Shown: piece by piece, positions 31,113 to 36,713 of the stretch
Layout: each line of letters begins with the position of its first letter
How positions within the stretch are numbered: position 1 is the first letter of the stretch
Assembly (NCBI GenBank): GCA_009377755.1
Contig: WHTM01000048.1
Location: forward strand, 1 to 36,713
Direction of reading: 5' to 3'
Length of the DNA: 36,713 nt
Source: Hyphomicrobiales bacterium
GTDB lineage: Bacteria; Pseudomonadota; Alphaproteobacteria; Rhizobiales; Xanthobacteraceae
The notes under the pieces: model-generated
The model's input: the letters and a program-made list of their open reading frames with translations, nothing else
Told to the model about the DNA's origin: nothing
Database searches by the model: none
Position numbers and translations under genes: made by a program

Positions 31113-32069
31113 ATGAAACGCGCAGCATTGTTGGCGGGCGTGATGCTGATCCTGGGGATCGGCGGCGCGGTCGCTCAGGAGAAATATCCGTCAAAGGCCG
31201 TTGAACTGATCGTACCGTTCGCCGCCGGCGGCTCGACCGACCTTGGCGGGCGCGTGCTCGCCCGGGAGCTCGAAGCCAAATGGGGCGTGCCGGTGCGCAT
31301 CATCAACAAGCCCGGCGGCAACACCGTTCCGGCGGTGAGCGAAGTCATGCGCTCGAAGCCCGACGGCTACACCATGCTGGTGGACGGGCCGCCGCAAAGC
31401 TCGATGCTCGAGACCGTGGTCAGGAACCTGCCGTTCAAGACGACCGACCGCACGTTCGTTGCGATCACGGCCTATACACCGATGAAATTCGTCGTGCCGT
31501 ATGACTCGCCGTTCAAGACGCTGAAGGATGCGGCCGAGGCGGTGAAGAAGGACCCGGGCACGTTCACCTGGACCTCGCTCGGCGGTGCCGGTGCGCAGGA
31601 CATGGCTTTCCGCCAGTTCTTCAAGGCGGTCGACGTCGACGTGCGCAAGACCCGCGCGATCCAGCTCAAGGGCGGCTCGGAAGCGATCACCATGACCGCG
31701 GGCGGCCACGTGAAGCTCGGCGTCGGTTCCTACAGCTCGATCGCGGCTCCGCTCGATGCCAAGCGCATCCGCGTTCTTGCCGTTGCCGCGCCCGATCGTT
31801 GGCCGAACCTGCCGAACACGCAGACCACGGCCGAAGCCGGCTTCCCGTCGATCGAGGTGCTGTACTGGATCGGCATTTCCGGTCCGCCGAACCTTCCGTC
31901 GGAAATCGTCAAGGTGTGGGACGAGACGCTGCGCGAGGTCGAGAAGTCGAAATCGTTCCGCGACGGCATGTTGAAGGTCGGCCTGCTTCCGCTCTACCGT
32001 GATGCTAAGAGCATGGCCGAGCGCGTGCAGAAAGAGGCGGCGCAGACCAAGGAACTGTACGCCCGCTGA
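31113..32069 (+). CDS. TctC-family periplasmic binding protein (first copy)
   Basis: A 318-residue solute-binding protein of the tripartite tricarboxylate transporter (Bug) family. Residues 1-21 form a signal peptide (ALLAGVMLILGIGGAVA, then QE). The mature part opens YPSKAVELIVPFAAGGSTDLGGR, the ligand-binding loop, followed by NKPGGNTVPAVSEV, GYTMLV and KTLKDAAEAVKKDPG, all typical. It should bind a carboxylate in the periplasm and deliver it to TctA/TctB. ATG 31113 has a strong GGAGGAAACC ribosome site. It is about 55% identical by eye to the second copy at 32174-33154 and converges on it across a shared terminator. Bug proteins bind diverse aromatic, alicyclic and dicarboxylic acids, so the ligand is not defined. 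Confidence 0.93.
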   Translation: MKRAALLAGVMLILGIGGAVAQEKYPSKAVELIVPFAAGGSTDLGGRVLARELEAKWGVPVRIINKPGGNTVPAVSEVMRSKPDGYTMLVDGPPQSSMLETVVRNLPFKTTDRTFVAITAYTPMKFVVPYDSPFKTLKDAAEAVKKDPGTFTWTSLGGAGAQDMAFRQFFKAVDVDVRKTRAIQLKGGSEAITMTAGGHVKLGVGSYSSIAAPLDAKRIRVLAVAAPDRWPNLPNTQTTAEAGFPSIEVLYWIGISGPPNLPSEIVKVWDETLREVEKSKSFRDGMLKVGLLPLYRDAKSMAERVQKEAAQTKELYAR

Positions 32070-32106
32070 TGCGAACAGGCGCCTCCAGCGCCGCATACGA
32101 CAACAA

Positions 32107-32142
32107 GAAGCCCGCCACGCAAGCTCATTCGTGGCGGGCTTC
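32107..32142. terminator. Bidirectional intrinsic terminator between TctC genes
   Basis: GAAGCCCGCCACG (32107-32119) pairs perfectly with CGTGGCGGGCTTC (32130-32142) over 13 bases with a 10-base loop. On the minus strand the stem is followed by TTGTTG; on the plus strand by AGTTTCTC. It sits between convergent genes ending at 32069 and 32174. Confidence 0.85.
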
Positions 32143-32173
32143 AGTTTCTCGGGCTTGCCGGGTCGGGCGCCCG

Positions 32174-33154
32174 TCACTGCGCCCACAGCGACTTTACGAT
32201 CCCGCGTTCCTTGGCGACGAAGGCGCGCATCTCGTCCGACGTGCTGGGATATGAGACCAGCCCGACGTTATTGAGCCCTTCGCGCACCTTGGCATCGTTG
32301 CCGACGGCGGCGATCGCCTTTTGCCAGGCCTCGACCGCGGCCTTGTCCATCTTCGGCGGCCCGGAGAAGCCGATCCATTGCAGGATGATGAGATCGGGAT
32401 AGCCGGCTTCCGCGGTGGTGGGGACGTTGGGGATGGCCGCGAAGCGCTTCGGTCCGGCGACGGCGAGGACGCGGATCCGCTTGGCAGCGACGAGCGGCGC
32501 GATGCTGCCCCAGAAGCCGACGCCGATCTTCACGTGACCGCCGGCCGTCAGGTTGATCGCTTCCGATCCGCCGCGCACCTTGACCGCGCGGGTCTTGCGG
32601 AAGTCCAGCCCGATGATCTGGAACAGCCGGCGGAAGGTGAGGTCGGTGGTGCCGGCGCCCGAGGTCCAGGAGAAGTTACCCGGGTCGGCCTTCGCCGCGG
32701 CGACCGCATCGGCGAGCGTCTTGAACGGCGAGTCGGTCGGGACGACGAGCATCAGCGGCGTCTGCGCGGCAAGACCGAGGAAGGTGCGGTCGTCGACCTT
32801 GAACGGGATCGTCTTCACTACGGTTTCCAGCATCGAGCTCGATCCCGGGCCGTCCATCAGCACCGAATAGCCCGTCGGCGGTGCCGCCATCACGTCGCTC
32901 ACCGCCGGCACGGTGTTGCCGCCGGGCTGGTTGAGAACGCGGACCGGAACCTTCCACCGCGCCTGCAACGCATCCGCGAAGACCCGCGCGCCCAGGTCGG
33001 TGGAGCCGCCGGCCGTGAACGGCACGACGATCTCGACCAGCTTCGACGGGTAAGTTTCATCGGCCTGCGCCGTTGTCGCGATGGCGCCGGTAAACAGTGC
33101 CGCCGTTACTGGCAGCATGAACAGCCGCGCGCGGCGGCGATGAGATGCCCTCAT
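32174..33154 (-). CDS. TctC-family periplasmic binding protein (second copy)
   Basis: A 326-residue Bug-type binding protein. The signal peptide has an Arg-rich n-region (RASHRRRAR), a hydrophobic core (LFMLPVTAALFTGAIA) and a likely cut after TTAQA. The mature protein starts near ETYPSKLVEIVVPFTAGGSTDLGAR and keeps NQPGGNTVPAVSDV, GYSVLM and TSPFKT-like segments. It is a paralogue of the protein at 31113. The frame is open to 33505, but that part overlaps the divergent promoters; ATG 33154 begins the signal peptide, with AAGGA close upstream. A consensus sigma54 promoter (33222-33237) gives a leader of about 57 bases. Two binding proteins for one TctA/TctB pair suggests uptake of two related acids. 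Confidence 0.92.
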   Translation of the reverse strand: MRASHRRRARLFMLPVTAALFTGAIATTAQADETYPSKLVEIVVPFTAGGSTDLGARVFADALQARWKVPVRVLNQPGGNTVPAVSDVMAAPPTGYSVLMDGPGSSSMLETVVKTIPFKVDDRTFLGLAAQTPLMLVVPTDSPFKTLADAVAAAKADPGNFSWTSGAGTTDLTFRRLFQIIGLDFRKTRAVKVRGGSEAINLTAGGHVKIGVGFWGSIAPLVAAKRIRVLAVAGPKRFAAIPNVPTTAEAGYPDLIILQWIGFSGPPKMDKAAVEAWQKAIAAVGNDAKVREGLNNVGLVSYPSTSDEMRAFVAKERGIVKSLWAQ

Positions 33155-33221
33155 GTTCCTTATATCTCCATCGTGTGTTTGTTTGGGTGGTTGACGGCGC
33201 TTCTTCTCCGCCTCAAAGCTT

Positions 33222-33237
33222 GGCAAGCGCCGTGCCA
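33222..33237 (-). promoter_or_regulatory. sigma54 (-24/-12) promoter for TctC-2
   Basis: On the minus strand the motif is TGGCACGGCGCTTGCC, matching TGGCACG-N4-TTGC exactly with GG-N10-GC spacing. The predicted start is near 33211. It is back to back with the plus-strand promoter at 33391. Confidence 0.85.
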
Positions 33238-33390
33238 TGGCGGGTCCGCATGGCTGCTCGACGGAACCGCGAGCGGATGTCGGCCTTGTGCACATGGCGC
33301 GCGCTTTTCCTGTCGGCCACGCGAACACTTCGCGGCCGTTCTGGCGGACGGGACCAACGTGCGGTGATCCTTTCGGGCATTTGCCGCGAG

Positions 33391-33406
33391 TGGCACGCGG
33401 TTTGCA
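33391..33406 (+). promoter_or_regulatory. sigma54 (-24/-12) promoter for the truncated PRISE gene
   Basis: TGGCACGCGGTTTGCA is a full match to TGGCACG-N4-TTGCW with GG-N10-GC spacing. The predicted start near 33417 lies 23 bases before ATG 33440. The 150 bases between it and the divergent promoter at 33222 hold no gene. Confidence 0.87.
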
Positions 33407-33439
33407 GAGCGATAACCAAAGACCGATGTCGGGGATGCG

Positions 33440-33713
33440 ATGGCTGAAAAGACAGCGCTCGTCGTAGGTGCGACCGGCGTCGTGGGACGCAACCTGCTGC
33501 GCCACCTCGTTTCACTCGGCGGCTGGCGCGTGATCGCAGTGTCGCGGCGCAAGCCGGATGTCGAGGGCGAATACCGCCACCTTTCGGTGGACCTGCTCGA
33601 CCGCGCAAAGACCCAGGAGGTGCTCGGGCGGACACTCGGCATCACGCATGTCTTCTATTCGGCCTACGTCGAGCGGCCGAACGCCGAGGACATGGTCGCG
33701 CCGAACGTGGGGA
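33440..33713 (+). pseudogene. Truncated PRISE-family enone reductase (cut by IS)
   Basis: The first 91 or so residues (MAEKTALVVGATGVVGRN, LGGWRVIAVSRRKPD, GITHVFYSAYVERPNAED, MVAPNVGM) parallel the N-terminus of the intact PRISE reductase at 27330, including the cofactor motif TGATGVVG. Homology ends at the left inverted repeat of the IS256-family element near 33707-33714. The frame continues into the element to a stop at 33805 and would add about 30 foreign residues. It lacks the catalytic Lys and Tyr, so it is inactive. A consensus sigma54 promoter still stands in front. The missing part of the gene is not found on the other side of the element. Confidence 0.85.
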
Positions 33714-33745
33714 TGTCCCGCTCTTTGTTGAACATTGCGAAGCGG
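33714..33745 (+). repeat. Left terminal inverted repeat of the IS
   Basis: Starts TGTCCCGCTCTTTGTTGAAC and ends with GAAGCGG. About three quarters of its positions agree with the inverted right end at 35102-35133. It overlaps the fused tail of the truncated PRISE frame. Confidence 0.7.
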
Positions 33746-33763
33746 TCGCTGCCGAGGCTGACG

Positions 33764-35041
33764 TTACGCGGCGTTGGCTTGGCGAGCAAGGACGCCGTGG
33801 GTTGAGCTTTTCATTTGATGTATTTCCAGAGCGGCACGGAGTGCCGGAAGTTGCTTGTGAGCCTTCAGTCGTCGGAAGCCTTTGGCGGCTTCCTGCATCG
33901 CCGCCGCCGTCCAGCGCAGCGCCATCGAGGCTGATCGCCATCGCTTCACGTTGCGGCAGACGCGACGCACGGTACTCATGACGTTCTCCACGATGTTGGT
34001 GCATGCGAGCGCTCGGCGAAGTTCCTTTGGCAAGCCGAGCCGCGTGACGGTGAGGATTTCGTCGAGGCCCTCCAGAATGCTCGCCGACACGCCCGGCGCA
34101 TCGTGTTCCAGCCGTCGCGCGAGATTGCGGATCAACTTCTCGGCCTTGTTGGCGTCGTCCAACTCCCAAGCCTGGCGCAGCACCCGGCGGACGGCCGCGT
34201 GCATTGGCTTCGGCAGCCGCTCCATGATGTTGCGAGCCTTGTGAATCTGGCACCGTTGAATCAGCGCCTCACGCCCGAAGCTCCGCCGGATCGCTTTCGA
34301 GAGCGCCTTCGATCCGTCGATGATGAACAACCGCGGCCCCGCCGGATCGAGCCCGCGCGCGACGAGATTGTCGATGAGCGCCTGCACCACTGCGGCGTTC
34401 TCGGTTGCGCCTTCAATGAGCCCGAGCGGATGCTTCACGCCTTTGCCGTCGATGCCGATCGCCGCCACCAGCACGAGGTCGCCGGTCAGGTGGATGCCGT
34501 CGATCTGCACCACCAGGAGGTCGAGTTTCGACAGCTCCGAGGCCATCCACTCCTGCATGCGTGCAGCCGAGAGCGCGACGAAGTGGCGCGAGGCCGCCGA
34601 CTTCGATACTCCGCTCCCCGCCAGCGCCGGAACGTCTCCCTCCGGCAATCGGACAGCCCGCCTGAACTTGCGCGTCGACACGTTGATCAGCATCAGATTC
34701 ATGGCCCACTGGCCGAGCCAGTCCTCGTCGACCGCCTGCTCCCAGCTTGCCAGCGCCAGTTCTTTCCCGTCGAGCCCGCGTACCCGAGGCCGCTCGATTG
34801 CGACCTTGCCAGCATGGAAGCCAATCTTGCCCGCCGTGCGCCCCCAGCGATGACCGCGCCGGTCCTCGCTGCGCGAATGCCGTGGCCCACATGCCACCTC
34901 GGCGTCCGCTTCCATCATCGCGCCTAGCGTCTCGATCCCGGCCGCCAGGCAGAACCGATCGAACGACGCAGACACTTCTTCCCACGCCTTACCCACAGGC
35001 GCTCTCGGCATTGCACTCGTCATCATGGTAGATGTCTTCAT
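33764..35041 (-). CDS. IS256-family (Mutator-type) transposase
   Basis: A 425-residue DDE transposase. Two acidic residues stand in VVQIDGIHLTGD and FIIDGSKALSKAI; the third is probably the Glu in CTNIVENVMSTVRR. The segment RCQIHKARNIMERLP between them is the C-x2-H region of Mutator/IS256 transposases. ATG 35041 is used because AAGGAAA lies about nine bases upstream; the frame extends to 35071. The gene is full length with no stop or shift, so the element may still be mobile. It reads opposite to the truncated gene it interrupts. Confidence 0.92.
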   Translation of the reverse strand: MKTSTMMTSAMPRAPVGKAWEEVSASFDRFCLAAGIETLGAMMEADAEVACGPRHSRSEDRRGHRWGRTAGKIGFHAGKVAIERPRVRGLDGKELALASWEQAVDEDWLGQWAMNLMLINVSTRKFRRAVRLPEGDVPALAGSGVSKSAASRHFVALSAARMQEWMASELSKLDLLVVQIDGIHLTGDLVLVAAIGIDGKGVKHPLGLIEGATENAAVVQALIDNLVARGLDPAGPRLFIIDGSKALSKAIRRSFGREALIQRCQIHKARNIMERLPKPMHAAVRRVLRQAWELDDANKAEKLIRNLARRLEHDAPGVSASILEGLDEILTVTRLGLPKELRRALACTNIVENVMSTVRRVCRNVKRWRSASMALRWTAAAMQEAAKGFRRLKAHKQLPALRAALEIHQMKSSTHGVLARQANAA

Positions 35042-35101
35042 GGCGTTGCTTTCCTTTCGTGGAATCAGCACCCCGAGCCTACCGGCTCAAGGCGAGCAAC
35101 G

Positions 35102-35133
35102 CCGCTCCCTCTAGTTCAACATCGATCGGGACA
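35102..35133 (-). repeat. Right terminal inverted repeat of the IS
   Basis: Ends ATCGATCGGGACA on the plus strand and pairs with the left end at 33714-33745. Outside it the sequence becomes AT-richer and carries an unrelated gene fragment. Confidence 0.7.
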
Positions 35134-35140
35134 ATTCCAC

Positions 35141-35433
35141 ATCTCAGCTTCAATGTACCCAAACAATTCGTCTTTGGTTGGGGCGTTATATTTCCGGACG
35201 TCGTCTTTGACCGGAAAGACCCCGAGTGGGACAACAGAGTTGTCTACGATCAGCGAAACAAAACCAGCTCATTTGTACGTTATGCCGGCCGACTAGCACA
35301 ATATTTTCGGACGCGGCTTGAGGAGACCAATAAGGTCCAACCGCCGCAACTTACATCAAGCAAGGTGCGCGAGCTTGTGGGGGGTGAGATTACCCGAAAC
35401 ACATGCAACAATGCGTCCGACAGCAGGACGTAG
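35141..35433 (+). pseudogene. Fragment resembling a NERD-domain nuclease/helicase protein
   Basis: Directly beyond the IS the plus-strand frame encodes about 97 residues (SFNVPKQFVFGWGVIFPDVVF, DPEWDNRVVYDQRN, FVRYAGRLAQYFRTRLEE, PPQLTSSKVRELVGG). The GVIFPD and PEWD segments recall the nuclease-related (NERD) domain found ahead of some DNA helicases. There is no start codon or ribosome site outside the element, and the frame stops at 35433 without a helicase domain. It therefore looks like an internal fragment of a gene cut by the element. The assignment rests on memory of the family and is tentative. Confidence 0.4.
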
Positions 35434-35701
35434 GCCCAAAGCCCTCATGGTATTGGTAGGAAATACGGCTCGCCTCGAAACCTTCCCCGTCCTCAGCGCG
35501 CGTCAATCTATAAAGCAACGGGCACGCTCTGCGCATGGTGAAACAGGTTGGCGGGGTCGTAAGCTTCTTAACCGCACTGAGCCGGCCAAGATTTGCCCCC
35601 CAATACGCTTTTGCCCAGTTACAAATCGAGATCGCAATAATTCACATATGAGGCAGCTGGCATGTAAGGTCGCATTACGGCATAGACATTGGCCACGTGC
35701 T

Positions 35702-36172
35702 TCAGGTGTGCAAGCGTATCGGACGCACGAGTCCAGCTAGAGTAGTATTGGATACAATACTGCGTGCCACTTCTCCGATGTACCCAGACAACCCGAAGCG
35801 CCACGTCGAGCTGCTAAGCCGGCTCAAGACCGAGGCTGGCAACCGCAATCGCGCTTGGGCGGGAAATTTCCTAAGCTTGATAAAAACCGACGACATGACC
35901 GGGTTTGTCTTTGGCCATTTCTGCATGAAGCCATCGCCGTCGAGCTTTTGCCGAAAGCTGATCCAACTCGGATCGTCGCCTGGCGCGGCATTTTGATAAG
36001 CTGCCAACAATGGGTCCCAGCATACGTCGTAGAATTCGCTAAGTGACACCGTATCCTTGAGATCGACTTTGTTGGTGGCGGGATCGAAGGTCGTTGTCAC
36101 GAAGCCGAAATTGTTGCTGTCAGACTCAAAAACTCCGAACTTCGCACGCGCGTTTAGGCCGAATCGGGTTGC
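35702..36172 (-). CDS. Hypothetical coding-like fragment
   Basis: The minus-strand frame ending at 35702 gives about 130 residues of protein-like sequence (FGVFESDSNNFGFVTTTFDPATNKVDLKDTV, SLSEFYDVCWDPLLAAYQ, DDPSWISFRQKLDGDGF). It then runs on to RLHT and the stop. Upstream in the same frame the sequence becomes Arg/Cys-rich and unlike a protein, and no convincing start is visible, so the 5' limit is approximate. A neighbouring frame upstream may hold the original N-terminus. I do not recognise the family. It may be a pseudogene. Confidence 0.3.
   Translation of the reverse strand, partial: ATRFGLNARAKFGVFESDSNNFGFVTTTFDPATNKVDLKDTVSLSEFYDVCWDPLLAAYQNAAPGDDPSWISFRQKLDGDGFMQKWPKTNPVMSSVFIKLRKFPAQARLRLPASVLSRLSSSTWRFGLSGYIGEVARSIVSNTTLAGLVRPIRLHT
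35744..35761. repeat. Perfect 7-bp inverted repeat
   Basis: AGTATTG (35744-35750) and CAATACT (35755-35761) flank GATA. It could be a repressor operator or a small hairpin; no adjoining promoter can be named. Confidence 0.3.
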
Positions 36173-36431
36173 ACGCCAAACCGCGTGCTGCTCTGACGCC
36201 GTAAAGAGTCGACGGCAATGGGCGCAGTCGTCGCGGCAAGCGCCTCGCTTGGCGGGAGCGTTCTCATAGTGATCGGCTTTTTTTCGGCGCGCGAAATGCG
36301 GCGCGCGATGATCTGTAGCGCGAAATCGCGTCTTCCGTCTTCCTGAAAATTGTTTGAACAAAGCGCATGCATTGTTGCCGCACGTGTGACCGCGTAGGAA
36401 ATAAGCACCAACAACAAAAAAAGGAGTCTCC

Positions 36432-36625
36432 ATGAATACCACGATCACGATTGGCAAGCGGCTCCTAGCGCTAAAGCAAGTGGCCCTCGCCGAAGTCTTC
36501 GATCCCGCCACGCAAGCGCGCCTACAGAGTGACCGGCCTTTAAACCGCGTATTGTGCTCGTTGACCACGAAAGCGTATTGATCCCAAGAGCCGCTCGGCG
36601 TGTGCGCCTGACCGGGCCATCCTAG
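36432..36625 (+). pseudogene. Small hypothetical gene with probable frameshift
   Basis: ATG 36432 has an excellent AAGGAG site and opens a frame MNTTITIGKRLLALKQVALA, EVFDPATQARLQSDRPL that stops at 36581 after 49 residues. In the +1-shifted frame the text continues PRIVLVDHESVLIPRAARR to a stop at 36625. One extra A in the run at 36542-36544 would join the two parts into one protein. It is therefore probably a disrupted gene. I recall similar short hypothetical proteins in Bradyrhizobium but cannot name a function. Confidence 0.45.
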
Positions 36626-36713
36626 ACGACATGATGAAGTCGATGCTCAAGTGGCGGCAGAGCCGCGACGGCCCTTGATCTCGACCGGATGTGTCTGCAC
36701 GACACTGGTGGCA

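Larger units (their letters stand above)
33707..35140 (-). mobile_element. IS256-family insertion sequence
   Basis: An element of about 1.42-1.43 kb with one transposase gene. The ends are imperfect inverted repeats: left TGTCCCGCTCTTTGTTGAAC from 33714, right (inverted) TGTCCCGATCGATGTTGAAC ending at 35133. Similarity continues some 12 bases inward and perhaps to GTGG at the tips (33707 and 35140). No 8-9 base target duplication is seen for either choice of tips, and the flanking genes differ on the two sides. Confidence 0.85.
35434..36431. other. AT-richer region with no clear gene
   Basis: Base composition is visibly lower in GC than the rest of the window and no known gene is recognised. 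It holds the minus-strand coding-like stretch listed separately and a perfect inverted repeat, AGTATTG-GATA-CAATACT (35744-35761). The composition and the neighbouring gene fragments suggest horizontally acquired or decaying DNA. Confidence 0.5.

Noticed and set aside
33698-35149. Target-site duplication around the IS256-family element
   Set aside because: For tips at 33714/35133 the flanks are ACGTGGGGA and ATTCCACAT, and for 33707/35140 GCGCCGAAC and ATCTCAGCT; neither pair matches.
1-36713. CRISPR arrays, tRNA or rRNA genes
   Set aside because: No regularly spaced repeats, no cloverleaf-like sequence with T-arm motif and no rRNA-like stretch were seen by reading; small RNAs cannot be excluded.

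Overview
The window is GC-rich DNA with strongly G/C-biased third codon positions, tightly overlapping genes (many ATGA or TGATG junctions) and gene families typical of alphaproteobacteria. An AGCATGATC...GATCATGCT palindrome near 23.9 kb resembles interspersed repeats I associate with Bradyrhizobium and its relatives. The likely source is a member of the Hyphomicrobiales (Bradyrhizobium/Rhodopseudomonas-like), but no rRNA or other phylogenetic marker is present to prove it.

Layout. (1) 1-3044, minus strand: a run of family III (CaiB/BaiF/Frc-type) CoA-transferases, the last truncated. (2) 3334-4971, minus: a PAS-AAA+-Fis sigma54-dependent activator. (3) 5221-17357, plus: a compact 12-gene operon with CoA-transferase, MenB/BadI-type ring hydrolase, acyl-CoA ligase, enoyl-CoA hydratase, SDR, acyl-CoA dehydrogenase, two 3-hydroxyacyl-CoA dehydrogenases plus a free-standing C-terminal-type domain, a racemase-like CoA-transferase, a quinone/enone oxidoreductase and a second SDR. 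(4) 17361-20147, minus: GST, TctA and a possible dimeric alpha-beta barrel protein. (5) 20461-23913, plus: FAD dehydrogenase, TctB, MmgE/PrpD. (6) 23978-27163, minus: amidohydrolase-fold protein without its metal ligands, a doubly frameshifted YeiH-type transporter, CoA-transferase. (7) 27330-33154: PRISE-type enone reductase, a frameshifted and an intact small barrel protein, an Old Yellow Enzyme, and two TctC binding proteins. (8) 33440-36713: a truncated PRISE paralogue cut by an IS256-family element, followed by AT-richer DNA holding gene fragments.

The thread that ties regions 1-8 together is a set of sigma54 (-24/-12) promoters. Motifs matching TGGCAC-N5-TTGC with exact GG-N10-GC spacing lie in front of nearly every transcription unit: 3191 (minus), 5163 (plus), 20212 (minus), 20380 (plus), 27235 (minus), 27278 (plus), 29224 (plus), 33222 (minus) and 33391 (plus), with weaker candidates before the first TctC gene. 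With one sigma54 activator in the middle, this looks like a single catabolic regulon.

Proposed function (inference): uptake of an unknown carboxylate by a tripartite tricarboxylate-type transporter (TctA, TctB, two TctC), reduction of enone groups (PRISE, OYE, MDR and FAD enzymes), activation to a CoA thioester by ligase or CoA-transferases, beta-oxidation, and cleavage of an alicyclic beta-keto-CoA ring by the BadI-like hydrolase. The substrate is not determined; a cyclic or terpenoid-like unsaturated keto acid would fit the enzyme set. Several accessory members are broken, so the island may be partly decaying, or the assembly may contain indel errors.
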